From contig MZZL01000117.1 of assembly GCA_002749535.1 (NCBI GenBank), positions 372,001 to 436,000 of the forward strand: DNA of 64,000 nucleotides. The letters are read 5' to 3'. Under the pieces are notes generated by a model. The model made no database searches. It was not told where the DNA came from and worked only from the letters and a program-made list of their open reading frames with translations. Below, in pieces: positions 34,894 through 48,065 of the stretch. Each line of letters opens with the position of its first letter. The first letter of the stretch is position 1. A program made the translations under genes and the position numbers. This stretch comes from Apophysomyces variabilis. Lineage: Eukaryota > Mucoromycota > Mucoromycetes > Mucorales > Mucoraceae.

Positions 34894-37800
34894 TCAATCA
34901 TCTACGATCATATCATTGTCGTCGTCATCATAGTCGTTATCGTCGTTATCGTCATTGTGCCCTGGTAAGTCAGTTTGCATTGATTCTACGTTATTGTTAC
35001 ATTGATCAAGATCAGCTGTATCTTCCGAGGAACTTGTGTCCTCGGGCATTTTCTCTTGCCAATGCTGGTACCGTTTTGCGTGATAAAGCTGATGCTTATT
35101 ATGACATTCAAAACCATACTTGCAGAGTGGCCTTTTCAGAATGGCGCCTATGTCAAAAATTAGTTTGGTACTCACTTATATGAAGCGTTCTAAACCTACC
35201 GGGTAACTTTTTTGGACTTATCTTCATCCGTTTCACTAACATCATGGTGGTTGCAGAATGTGCGCACTTGTAACAGATCTTGCTTGTCAAAGACAAGTCT
35301 ATTGGTGTTTGCCATCTTTGCTCTAAGAAAAGCGTGAGCAGCAAATAACATTTACGAACATATACGTACTGTATTGCCCCGACACAATAAATTCGCGGAG
35401 ATCTTCATCAAAGATAGATTTTGCGGTTTGGCTTGTATGAGTCAGGTAGGCATTAATGAGCTGCTTCTCGTAGTCGTTCAAGTTGCAATCGTTGTAAGCA
35501 GTCAACTTGTAATCTTTCATTGGCTTCACTGAGCTTTCACCCACATGTTGGCGACAAAGGAAACAATAGTTTGTGTTACGAACCAATACCAGATACCGGA
35601 TCTTGACTTGTGCTTCATCGTATACAATATACTCATGATGGTTCAGAAGACTGTAATACGAACTACCGAGGCTTTCAAGATAGGACGATTCATACTCTAT
35701 GTTAATGGGTGGTCCCATAGGAATTTGTACCTTTTTTATAAATACTCGTATCAGTTCCTATTCTTGCTTTGCATGTGTTAATTCCAAGTTACGTACCCCT
35801 TGTTCGTCAACAATAGTATTGGTTGGATTGGGTCCACACTTTCCAAGACCTTTAACAGACATATGTCCGTCAGATGGAGAATAACGGTCTTTCTTGAAAT
35901 AAGTCATTTCGCATTCTTTTCCAAGTGCCACTTCGCATAGCAGCAAAAGACTGAACGCAGAATCAGCGTCTTCGTAGTTATTATAAGCGTAATTAATCGA
36001 TTTGGCAAACATGTCCGCAAAGTAGATACCGTTTCCATACATGGACCCCTAGTATGATATCAGTTAAACAGACTTGTACAGATCATCACTTACGTTATCA
36101 TCGCTTATGCTAGGTTTGCATCGAAGACCTTGCTTCAGTATTCCCAAGAAATTACCGATGGAAGAGCCATGCCATAGCAGTTTTCTGTTGAAATTGTTCG
36201 CAAATGGTTGGAACCGCTCTCGTTCTTCTGCACGATCTACTGCAAACAGGTACGAAATTTCGTAGCCGGTCGTCTTGGCTGTGCTAGTCATATACTTCGA
36301 CACCATATTATATTCTACCACATCCGGGTCGATCTCTGTTAAGCGGCAGCCCAGAGATCGGTAAGCATAATCAAGAGGATTGATTTCATTTGCTCTGTGC
36401 TTGGTCGCCAGTGCCACGTTGGCCGAGAAATTAAGATAAGCAACATCGTTCAATCTACCAAGTTCTGCGTTTACAAGGTGCTGCTGAATCAATGGTCGTA
36501 TCCCCTTGTTCTTATCGTTAGTTTTGGGAAGCAATCGGTAGTATTCATTGCTCTTTTGCACTAATGTATGATGGTGAACTAAACGATGCAAAAATAGTAT
36601 TAGCTATCAGAAGATTTCCACAATAAGGCTTTCTTACGTTTTTGAGCATTGTATCTCTCCGTTACGCTCATCCGTTGGCTTCTTTCCTCAAATTCTTGTT
36701 TCAAGCTTTCGATTTCCTGGAAAATAGCATATGCCTTGGTAATTGACGATTGAGGCACTTGGCCAACTGGGATGTCAAGATTGGCATTTTTGAACCCTTT
36801 CTGGAGATAGGAGAAATTGCAGAAGAATCGCATGGTATTGTATAAGCTGGAGGGAATTTGCGCAGGGACATCCGATTTCGTGAAATCGTAATCTTCAAGG
36901 ATAATATCCACGGCCTTCTTCTCCTTGACCGTGATAAGCTCAAAGCGACCAGGCTTTGGTGTAAAACTAGTTAACCTGTCTTCCCAGAGATTACCGGTCT
37001 TTGCTTTGAAAATAGCCTTGAATTCATCAACAGCCTCTTGCTTGGTTAAGAAGGGAGTCTTTTGATGCATGCCTTCTTCACCAAACGATCCCCATCGGGT
37101 CCACAGCACGTAAAGATCAAGAATCGTGTTGTAGATCACGGACAACTTGTAAAACCTAATAACGCACTTAGTTAAAGATGCCTTTTGTTTGCCATTGTAC
37201 CTACATGTTCAAGCCGACACAGCCGTGCTTTATATCAACCTTCATCAACATGATGTCAAACGGCTGATTGTCCAAATCAAGAGCAACAATTCCGATCTGT
37301 TGCAGTTGAGAGTATTCATCGATCGCGACAGGTTCTTCTTTTTCTTCTGTGGGTCCTCTCTTTGCGTCCTTCTCAAGTTGAAGTCTAGCTCTTTCAGCGT
37401 CAGCATCTTCTTCTACATTGTCCAAGGAGATGAAATCCATGTCAATGTCGTCTGTCAAGCTGTCATCAGTGCTCAAATCTTGAGAAGGTGGAGAGACGCC
37501 TAGCTTGAGCAACTCGTCGTATATAGCCTTGCGACAACGTAACTGGGCATAATCAATTGCTCGACGGCCTACGTAAAAGAATTTGCTTTAATTAACGTCG
37601 CTCTCGTCATATTACAAACTACCTTTGTTATCGCGCACTTCCGCTAGTATGAAAAAGTGTCTTCCAGTTGTGGACGCCAGAAATTGTAGCATATCAATAT
37701 TTTCATGAGAGTAGCCTTCTGTCCCTATAACCAGGCGGCAGAGTACATTTCTGCCTTGACTATCGACAGCGTCCCATGCAATTGGGTATTTAGAGTATTG

Positions 37801-40800
37801 GCACAAGGATCTTAATGCAGCCAGGTCGTTATGCAACACAGCGTGGAAAACGGCATTCACAGGTTCAGCCACTTGTCGACCTTCACACATATCGCTAGCA
37901 ATAGAGCAGCTAGCCACATTAGGATCCGCATATAATTCCAATAAGCGCTATAAGTAGTAATTAGCAACCCTCAGATTCAACCTGGGTAAACAGACGTACG
38001 TTTACAAGTATGATATCGTGCTCGCGAATGGCTACTTCAAGGGGAGTCATACCTGTGCTAGCGTCAACCTCATTGACTGAAGGTCGAAGATAATGAAGCA
38101 TATCTTCATAGATCGTTTTCTGCAATAAATTTAGTCTCGATTACATATTCGGCAACCCACTTACATCCAACAATTGCTTTTCTCGTCTGTCAAAAAAGTA
38201 CATGTAAAAGATTGACCGCATGGAGTTTCCATCTTTCATATTCAAGTTGATTCTGGGATGGTTGACAAGAAGCTACAGTGAAAGTTACAGCATGCATTGT
38301 TAGTTTGAATCTGCTCACCTTTAGCTTATTCAAATGACTCTCCTCGGCGGTAAACGTGAACAGTGTCTTAGTTGGGTTTTCTTTGCCATTGTAGGCACAT
38401 GAAATATTTGGATCTGCATTGTTATCAACCAATAGCTGCCAGAAAGTATTAAGTACTTTTAATGCGATGTTTCAGAAACTTACCCGGAATATGCCAATGT
38501 CAGAGGCTTTAGCTGCAGCAAAGAAAGGATAAACATGGACCTTCTCCTTATCCGAAATGGCCATTGCCGATGGCGTATCTAGATTGGCTCCGGCGCGAAT
38601 AAGTAACTATAAAATAGTGTGGTATTAGCATAGTTCTTTCTTTTCAGCATATATATATATACCTCCAGAATTGTACGGTTGTTTTGTAAGCAAGCAAACA
38701 GTACAGCATTTGATCTCCCAAAAGCACTGTCACTGTCCGTAAGTGCACCTGCTTGTAAAAGTGATCTGACAATGTTTTCGTTATTTTGGGATACTGCCTT
38801 CGCAAGGGGAGATAATTTCTCTCCACTCATCGCTTGGTTGACTTGGACACCAGAGTTCAAGAGAATCTAACGAATAGACTTAATAAACGCATTGCAAAAT
38901 AAAGCTGCAAAAGGAAGTCGTACCTGAACACACTCAGCATTATTAGAAGATACAGCGTACCATAGTTCGTAGGTCTTTTCCTTGTCAGGAATATTGAGAG
39001 GGCACGCACTTTGCGAAACCAAGTGACGCAGCAGAGCATCCTGACCGTGCTTTGCGGCATAATGAACTGGCGTACGTCCGTGGGCATCCGGGCGTATTTC
39101 TATATCGAGGGTCGATATCTTCTCTATGAAATCCTCAAGATATTCATCCCATGCATCCCTAAAGGCAAAGATGTTTAGAACGTCCTAGCTACAGTTAGCT
39201 TGTACCTGTCAAAGGGAGTAAAGTCGCTAATGATGTGCCAAAGGTTTTGATCTGCGGGCTTGAGAACTCCGGATAAAGTAGATATATCGGCTGACTGGAG
39301 CAAGATATCAGCTAGATGATACTTCCCTGTTCTCAATGCGTCTTGCAAGGATGCTGAATCTGTGTTAAATGACTGATCATTTTTTTTTTTGATTGAGTAG
39401 ACGTACCTAGTATTGACTTGTCTTTCTCCATAATCAAATAAGCCATGTTCATGATTGACAAAGAAAGGGTGTAATGAAACGTGGAAACTTGCTTTCCATC
39501 AGGACAGACCAAATCTTTTGTGACCAAAGCACCACTATTGCACAGCATCACGGAGTAATCGACGTGGTTATGAAGTAGAGATAATTGCACGGGAGAGTTC
39601 TATATGAGCGTTTGTGAAAGAGTTAATAAATGGAAATATTTTTTTTTCCATTTCAAATACCTTGTCTTCATCCTCAGCATTGATATAAACCTTCTTGTCA
39701 AGTAAGTATGTCGTACTTGAAAAAGCTCCAACGCATGCGGCATAGTGCAACGGTGTTCTACCAAAATGGTCGGCAATGTCGTATTGTAGTTGATTGTATT
39801 CGGCAAGCACGCGGATGATATCGATTGGATCACGTCGACTACTGGTAACGATATCGTCTTCCCATTCAAAGTCTGTGTACATCTTTAAAATTTCCTTTTC
39901 TTGTTCGGTTGGTCTCAGTTCTTGATCCTGTTTGGGATTTTTCTTTTCGCGTCTTCGTAACTCGTCTTTTTTTTCTAGTTGTCTTCTTTTGGCGTTCTGG
40001 AGCCACTGAGTACTTTCAGCATCACCAAGACCATACTTTTCCCCATATTCTTGAATTTCCGTTTTTCTAGACTTGATAAGGGTATCTTCTTTTACCATAG
40101 ACCTAAATTTCTTGGCGATGGTTGCCATTCTCTTCATTCTGGGTATTACGTTTAACGGAGTGAACGCGACGTGAAGGGGGGTGCGGCCTATTCTGAATAA
40201 GAACACTGCAATGTTTCCCGTCGGTTTCCTATTTTCAACCTACCAAGTATATCTGTTGCATTAATATCAGCACCAAATCGCAACAATAAGCGCTCAATTC
40301 GTAGAGAAGCATTCCTTTGACTCTTTGTCTGCTCGACCGCCAGATGAAGAGGCGTCTGCAATTTGTCGTTGGTAGCATGCACATCAGCGCCAGCATCAAG
40401 CAATAGCTGCACGAAACGATGTTTCTCCGTCTCAACTGCATACTGGAGTGGTGATGAGCTTTTTCCAACTTTTCTGTTTACATTGGCACCGGCTTGAATC
40501 AGTAGCCTTGCAATTTCATAATGTTTTCCTCGAATGGCATTTATCAGCGAAGTGGATTCTTGAAAGTCAGGGAGAGCACCATGTTTGAGAAAAACCTCTA
40601 CTGCGTGTTGATTTCCGTTGCTTGCTACTACTGATAGGGGAGTGTTGTGTTGTTTGTCACATATATTGACATCAATTGCTTCCCTTTCTAGCCATTCAGT
40701 GTACGCTTGGAGAATTTCAGGGACGTTCTCCTTGCATGCAACCAGCAAAGGTGTCTCTAAAGCTTTAGAGAGCTATTTTAGAGACATTGTCAATACACTG

Positions 40801-43800
40801 TAAGATATTACCTTTGTTTATGACAGAGTGATCGACCGAATTTGACAGCATTAAACGGAAAAGTGGAGCGTAACCAAGTTTTATCACTTGCATAAATATA
40901 GAGTCACCATCTTTGCGCTTGAAGTTGGGAGTTTCGCCAATGCGTAAAAGAGCCTCGATAACGGAGAGGTCAATAGCATCCTCTTTGTTTTGAAAATAAA
41001 TCCGCTGTACGGATTCAGCAGCATATAGGAGCGCAGTATGGTTTGAGTGGTCAACAACGTTTGGAGTGATGTTCTCGTCTTGACACAGTATTTCTACAAT
41101 ATCTTTGTTGTACATTTGGGAGGCTTTCATGAGCGGTGTGATTCCATCCTCTCCGGGAGAACAAGAGCTTGCGCCGTATTTGATGTATGTCCGCACCGTT
41201 TCCCGTAGTAGTGCCTTGTAATCAGGCTCTATGACGTGGTAGATCTGGTTGCAGTACTCCTTTGACTGAATGCTATCGTCCGGTAGATGTTGACCAGGTC
41301 TTTTCGTCTCGCTGGAAAGAGTCATGGATAACGGCGTAACATCTTTCTTACAAGCAGCGCCAAGACCGACGGGCTTGTTAGGATCACATCCTATGCTAAG
41401 AAGAAACTCAACTAACTCAGGGTGCTGCAATTCAGCGGCTGCGGATAGGGGATTCAGTACAGATATGAAATGGACATAAGAGTAATTAGCTTACAGATAT
41501 GCAAAAGTGTGTATCCAGTTCCCGAAGGATAATCTGACGGCTTTGCCTTTGGATTTTTTTCCTTGAAATCCTTTGGAAGTTGAACCACAGCATTGACATC
41601 AGCGTGACACAAGTCAATGAATTGTTTTGCGGAGGAGCACTATCAGGTATGTCAATAATCGAAAGGTAACATTCTTTGGTACTAACCCAGTTATGGAACG
41701 ATAGTGTAAAGTTCACTCCAGTCCGCGTAGGTGCTTGCTCAGTTTCCGTTTGTCCATACCCACGGTAAGTTCTGCTGTTCCGGATTTTTATTCTCATTTC
41801 GGATACTTTGTCACTGAAATATTTTCGTTGTTTATCGATAACCTGGTATAGGCTGTGTGCTAAGGCCGTTTTGCCTTGATGGTTATGTTTGTTACCCTAA
41901 CAAGGTCGTTAGCGGACTGTGTCAGATTCATGCGATTATACCATGACTTGCAAAGCATCCTGAGGTGGATTAGCAGCAAGGACTGCACTCCAGATTCGCT
42001 GAATTTGGTTGAAATATCGCTCCTGACGCGTAGAATCGAACTCAGTGTTGTTAATCGACCAGTTGATTCTGTTCTGCGCCTCCAGGAAATGGTGGAAGAA
42101 GTTGTTTCCTTTATGATCTTCGTCAATCCAGTAGGTGGCACCGTGCTTAATAAGTATTTCGACAATCGGAAAATTTCTCTGTGACATAGCTACTGCCAAC
42201 GGCGTCTCGCCTGCCGAATTTTTTATGCTCAAGTCTGCTCCTGCATCAAGAATCATTTTTGCTAATTCCAACTGAAATGCAATGCCCTCTTCGTCATCAA
42301 AAGCTAGTGGAACTGGACGCGGAAACTTTTGCTTGTCTGACGGAACCCAGCCCTGTGGACGATGCTTTTTGAAATAATTAGCATTTGCTAAGGAGTGCAT
42401 GACAGTATTTCCTATTTCCAAACATCAGTAATCCAGGCTTCTAACGTAACGAGTCGATTACCAATTATGTCCTTGACATTAACATCGGCATTTTTTGAAA
42501 GTAGAATCCGTGCTTTGCGCAATACTTGTTCCACTTCAATGGTGCTTTGGATTTTTTCTCCAACACAGTGATGGAGCATAGTTCTGCCATCCTCATCTTT
42601 AAAGTTGACGTCAATTGGATGCTCCGGAAGCGATAGCAGGTATTCGACAATAGCAATATGACCCTTGAGATTGGCAACTGAGCAAGGCGTGCTTCTCCAT
42701 ACATTCACCGCAGAAGGATCGGCCCCGCCATATACCAGCAAAAGTTTGACAATCTTCAGCCAACCGAAAGCTGCAGCGTAGTGCATCGGTTGGTTTGATG
42801 ATGAATCGGATGAATTTGCATCGACACCTTCTTCCAAGAGATACTTGACAACTGCATAATGCCCGTTACGTGCGGCCAGATGAAGTGGAGTCCGGTTATA
42901 CCGATCTTCAGCCTCAGGATTTGCCCCGAGTTCTATCAGCACTCGTACACATTCCAGATGGCCTTGCTGCGCTGCAAGCATCAGCGGTGTAGCTCGTTCA
43001 CCAGAATCAACTGGGTCCACTGTTGCGCCACATTCGATCAATGTACGACAAGTTTCGGCATGCCCAAAGTGTGCTGCATAATGCAAAGGTCTCCTCTTGT
43101 TACGAAACAAGGTGTGGTCCGCTATTTCGGGAGCTGGAAGGACGTTGTTATTAAGATACATCAACAAGGGTTTGATATTTAGGTGTCGACCAAAACGTGC
43201 TGCTTGCATAAGTGGCGTGAACTTGTACTTGTCCCCCAATGACAAGTTAAAACCTTTACTAATCAAGTAATTCACGCATTCTGCTGTAGGACTAGCGGCA
43301 GCAAAATGAGCAATGCTTCTTCCATGATCATCGGTTTCGTTGCGCTCAGAAGCGTCCAAAGCATTATATAATTCGTCCAGATATTTTGACGAAGGATTAA
43401 TTGCAGCACAAGCGACCGGTGTCAAGCCTTTGCAAAGCGTAAGCCTCTTCATGATCTGATTTCGACGGTACGTATTGAATGACTCCTCTCCTCTCAACTA
43501 CAACAGAAATCAGGCATCAACACGAGCTAAAAGAAAAACGCGACATCTACCTTAAGTGCACCGATATGGAGATGGTTATACCAACTTTCCGTCCAATGTT
43601 GCTCGAATCGTTTTGCCGCTAGTATTCCGTTTCCGGATGCCACTATGAAGTAATGGGCTTCATTTGTACCATCTTCAACAAAGGAGGCCTTGTCAAAGCA
43701 ATCCATCACTTGTTGATCTTGCATATGATCCGGATAGTGTAGGCAGCTGAGGATAGACAGATCGTTCGGGCGAATGTAGATACGACCATAGTCAATGTCC

Positions 43801-44999
43801 ATTTGGTCCTTTCCTGTCTGCTTGTAGAACGCCGAATTGCCCTGCCGGTTTCCTCGTGATTCGTTCACCTTGCTATATTTCTTTATGAGATACCAATAAT
43901 TTTATGTCTTCTAATTTATCGTACCGGACTGCAAAGCCAAAGGTGCTGCGGCCTATATAGCCAGTGTTGCTCGCATAGGACATGTATCGAGACGGAATCT
44001 TGAGGTGACCTGCTTCTTCGTCTTTCAACAGTAAGTCAACAAGCTCAAAGTTGCCTTTCAGCACAGCTGCTTTGTAAACAGAGTCGCCAGTATATTCACG
44101 CTCTTCAAAATGCCAATGAGGAACCTTCTGTTTGTTGGCAATCACTTCTTTAAGCGCGTCTATGTCGTTGTTTTCAACGGCTTCTCGGTAAAGGCGAACG
44201 GAACATCTAGAACAGCAGTCCGATGGGTCTTCTGCAAAGATTGCCTCATCTATCACTATACTAGCTCGCTCAAGCTTTCTTTCCTTTCTTGCAGCAATAA
44301 TAGCTTGGATACGTTCTTCTTCTCGGCGCGTCCGTTTCTTTCTAACAACCGCCTTTTTTGGCTCGGGCTTATCGTCTGGTCTTCTTTTGGCTCGTTTGAG
44401 AAGTGGTTCTTCTAGCTGTTCAATGTCTTCATGCATCTCTTTCAAGCGGAAAGCAGCTCGAGTCTTCGACATACGGGACGGACGATTTCTTGTTGTTTCG
44501 CTAGCATCCGCGGAGTTAATTGCGTAACCTGAATTCTCCTGCACACGTTGATGAAAAGCAGCAAGCAATTCCGGTGAATCAATCCTAGTGGCGGGCTCCC
44601 ACGTTGATTGGCTACGGCCAGAACGGCGAACAAGATATAAGATTGGCTTATCCTAGATTGTTCCTTTAGTGTTGAGTGTACTTTTAGATCCTTTTAGTTG
44701 GCGTACCGAACCAGGCTGCTGGAAATCCTCGATTGATTCAACTTTTCCGATTGTTTTAGCTGAAGCAGCCAAGGCTCTTCTCTTCTCCGCCATGACTGCT
44801 CGCTTTCTGGCTGAGATGTCGGCGGATGCACTGGGTATTTGACGATCAGTTCTTTTGGTAATGGAAGCAGGACGTCGAGCGGCACGGTCACGAAGCTGGT
44901 TTCATTTGTAATTTAGTATGACTCCGCAACTTTGTATCATCGTACCGAATATTCTGTCTTTTGAAGGCCTTTGGCAGCACTACGTTCAGATCTTGTCAT
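34894..44999 (-). CDS. Ankyrin-repeat poly(ADP-ribose) polymerase with WGR, PRD, catalytic and PBZ domains
   Basis: One large multi-exon gene starting MTRSERSAAKGLQKTEYS at 44999. A basic N-terminus (nuclear-localisation-like KRAKRRPDDKPEPKK near 44380) precedes many ankyrin repeats from about 44100 down to 37510 (for example TPLHLAARNGHYAVVKYLLE, TPLMLAAQQGHLECVRVLIE). Then come a WGR domain (FDIMLMKVDIKHGCVGLNM...LWTRWGSFGEEG, 37250-37060), the helical PARP regulatory domain (36950-36300), and the catalytic domain with LLWHGSS, MYGNGIYFAD and HHEYIVYDEAQ giving the H-Y-E triad. After an extra region, a PBZ-like finger CKYGFECHNKHQLYHAKRYQH lies at about 35055-35125, followed by an Asp-rich end. 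The family transfers ADP-ribose from NAD+, and WGR senses DNA ends. Ankyrins suggest tankyrase-like partner binding. Gene unity is inferred from continuous domains across phase-compatible exons. Confidence 0.88.
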
Positions 45000-45265
45000 G
45001 GATACGATATACAGTATGTTCGGTTAAAGCTTGGGGAATACGAAGAATATGCGCACTATTTATATAGTTTGTCACTTGGAAGTTACACAATAACTTTATT
45101 TAACCAAAACTTTATTTGAGAATCTCAAACCAGGTTTCCCGCCTATGAAATGACGTTTTTTTACTGGATAAGCCAATATATAAACGAGAGAGGGTAATTC
45201 GTCCTCATTAAATTGCTTCCCTTTCAGTAAATATGTCCCAGTGGTTTTTCGGTTGTCATGACAAC
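45000..45265. other. short PARN-PARP spacer with palindrome
   Basis: PARN (minus) ends at 45266 and the PARP gene (minus) starts at 44999, so this 266-bp gap carries the PARP promoter. A perfect 16-bp palindrome GGTTGTCATGACAACC lies at 45251-45266, touching the PARN stop. Confidence 0.6.
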
Positions 45266-47492
45266 CTAACTGGTTGCCATAGTAATTACTGGGTTCGAAT
45301 CTGCTGCGTACTTTCCTTTCAAGCGTAGAAAAAACTCCGAAGCCGTTTCCACCAGCACATCTTTTGATACTGTTCGGATCAGCGCTAACTTTTCGATAAC
45401 TGTTCGTTTAACTGCTGTGGGATCCTCATGGAGATTTTCGTATATAACAAAACCAGATTCAGAATCGATGGTCTCGAAAATATAGCGACCAAAAGGATCA
45501 AACAATGAGAGAACAGATTCAAGTGCATTGTGCGTGTACCCACGTATGTGAAAAGTGTTCGCCTGTTCGATAATAACTGAAAAATGAACTATTGGATGGA
45601 CTGTAAATATATGTATCAATCTTTACCTTCTTCATGGATAAAGTCAAAGCATTCGAATCCTGTGCGAACCATCGTAGCTTTATTCACGAAGATGCTTAGC
45701 AGTGGCGTGAACTGATCTTTCCCGTTCATCAGAGGCACGCGTATTGATCCATAGTTATATATCTCTTCTTCATCTGGACGGAGCCAGTTACTATCATCGT
45801 TCTCTTCTCTTTGATCTTCAATGTCCCATCCATCATCTGTAGTAGGTTTCTCTTTCTCTTCGTCATCGGCAAGTTTATCCTCCGCTTTTTCTGGTATAAA
45901 TGGATTTCGCTGATTCTCTAACATCGTACGTTAGACTCGGTGGCACGAAGATCTATATCAAGTACTTACCCAAGTACGACACCAGTTTAAGAAAGACAGC
46001 ACCAGTCATATAAGCGTCCCAACCCGCTTCATGCGCCATCTCAGTAAGGTAGCGAGGAAACTCCTTGTCCATTTCTATGGGAGATGTAAGCAGCGACCTA
46101 AGCAGAGCAAAAGCACTAGTACCAATATGCGGGTTTTTGAACGCTTCTTTGTTCGTTTCGAACCGTAATACATCTAACGATGTTGCTGTACCAACCAGAG
46201 GCTACAAAAGCATGAGATAATGTAGGGAATCATAAATGCTTACATGTAACTCAGTCGCAGCGGAGCTCATGTATTTGGTATCTATCATGCTAAGTGGTCT
46301 GTGAACTTTTCGATCCTCAAGAATACAACGTGCTTACTTGGGAAATATACTATGTGCCAAGTTCTTGAACTCGCTGACACTTTCAGGCAATGGTTCAATG
46401 AATTGACCAATAATATGACAGACGTCCAACAGCATATTATGGCCAACAACCAACTTCTTCGATTCGGAGATCCAATCAATCACCTTTCTAAACCCAACCG
46501 CATATTCGCAGTCTTTCTTAAAACGCATGATGGACATTAGGTATAGTTTCGTTAAGAAAGCATTCTCATACCTCAAACTGTTTCTGACGCTCTTTCGCCC
46601 GCTGTTTTAACTGTTTTTCGTTCAGACGCATCACACGAATAAAGCCTTGACGCCCATCTGCCGTAAGCTGTTCGTATCTAATTGTAAAATGCACACAAGG
46701 TAGGTAGAGAGCTGTAGATGGAACATGTATTACCTATTTCGCACTTCTTGATAGATCAGACGACGTTGGTAGGCGTTGCGCGTCGTGATATTAACACCTT
46801 CTGGATCTTCTGGATTTGAATTAGATATCCAGGATTCAATCTTTTCTCTAGCCGCAGAAGTCGCTTAGACATAAATAAAAAGTGGAACCATAATACCTCG
46901 CAGCATTAACAAAAGGCAACTCCTTCTCATCAATTGGAATATCAGGCAATTCGTCAGCAAGTCGTCTTTTTGCATCTTCCACATATTCTTTTTCCTCTTG
47001 GCGAGTTAGGTAAGGAATACCTTGGTAAACCCACTGATTTACTTTGAGATAAGGAAAGAGAGTCCAAATAGCACATCGTACCTTATTAAAGTCAAAAGAT
47101 TGCTTTGACAGAAAATCGAAAGCCTGTGCTTGAGTATGGAAAACGCGGTTGGGTTGGATTTTGCCCGTCATGCTCGTTGGAAATATATAAAAATTGAATG
47201 GCTTTGCTATATAACGACCAGAAGGTCCGTCCCACTTAAACGTACAAAGTCCAAACTGAATAATGATAAATCGTTGTGAGGCCTCTCTGTATTCGGCATA
47301 TCGATTGGCGAGCGTATCGACGCGTTTACTGTTACCGGGTCTATGGAGTCCTGTGCAAACCGATGAACGAATGAAAACTGACTATATGCAATTACCGGAC
47401 AGTTCAGTATCAATGGAAAGGAAATCACATTCCTCGATGGCCTTCCGAATGATCGACAGCTTTTGACTGAACTGCTGTCTAGGAATCTCCAT
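45266..47492 (-). CDS. PARN: Poly(A)-specific ribonuclease PARN
   Basis: Starts MEIPRQQFSQKLSIIRKAIE at 47492. The DEDD nuclease residues are visible: DTE in CDFLSIDTELSG, the third Asp in VVGHNMLLDVCHIIGQF (about 46430-46460), and a fourth site in EMAHEAGWDAYMTGAVF (about 46010). Other PARN landmarks are FGLCTFKWD, NFYIFP, SFDFNKV, GIPYLTRQEE and IFPKYVVFL-like sequence. An acidic linker (EDKLADDEEKEK, about 45850) separates the nuclease core from a small C-terminal RNA-binding-like region. PARN removes poly(A) tails and matures small RNAs. It is absent from budding yeast, so its presence helps place the genome. It lies head-to-tail with the PARP gene. Confidence 0.92.
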
Positions 47493-48065
47493 TGTTCGGC
47501 AGCAGACCAACTAGTGCCAAAGCTTACCAAAATCGGGACGTGACAACGTACGTTTTTTGAAAGGCCGATCATCAGCATGAAACAAGCTGGTGAGGTGATG
47601 GTTACCAGAAGAAAATGGGTGGGACACTGAAAATTATTACAGTGTTTTTATGCACTTATACTCAAGTAAAATGAATAAGGACGGGTCATAAGTCTTGCAG
47701 TGCTAGTCTTCAATTTATAGATGTCTTTTATCTCTTTATATCTGTTTCGACGTACTTTTCTCGTAGTAAACGATGGCATTATAGTATTCTATGCTGAATT
47801 TGTATCCCAACTCTTTATTATCGTTCCGATAATCAAATAGTGCATTTAGCACAATTACGAGAAAATATCGCCAACGGCATTAGGAAAAATGGTCGTAGGA
47901 GTCATTGACTAGCGCGTTTTGCCGCAAAAAATAAGGACCGAAGTTTGAGACAATGGCAGTAAAACATAGTCACAATGCGGACAAGGCAAATTCTCTGCTT
48001 GCGGTCAATTGCGCGGGCGTTCGGTCTTTTTGTGGATTCAATACGTTACCCCTCTCACAATTATT
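47493..48065. other. divergent promoter region of PARN and JAC1
   Basis: No gene supported. Both flanking genes start at its edges. Confidence 0.5.

Noticed and set aside
47207..47578. 123-codon minus-strand ORF overlapping the PARN start
   Set aside because: It is out of frame with PARN, whose frame carries the conserved catalytic motifs.
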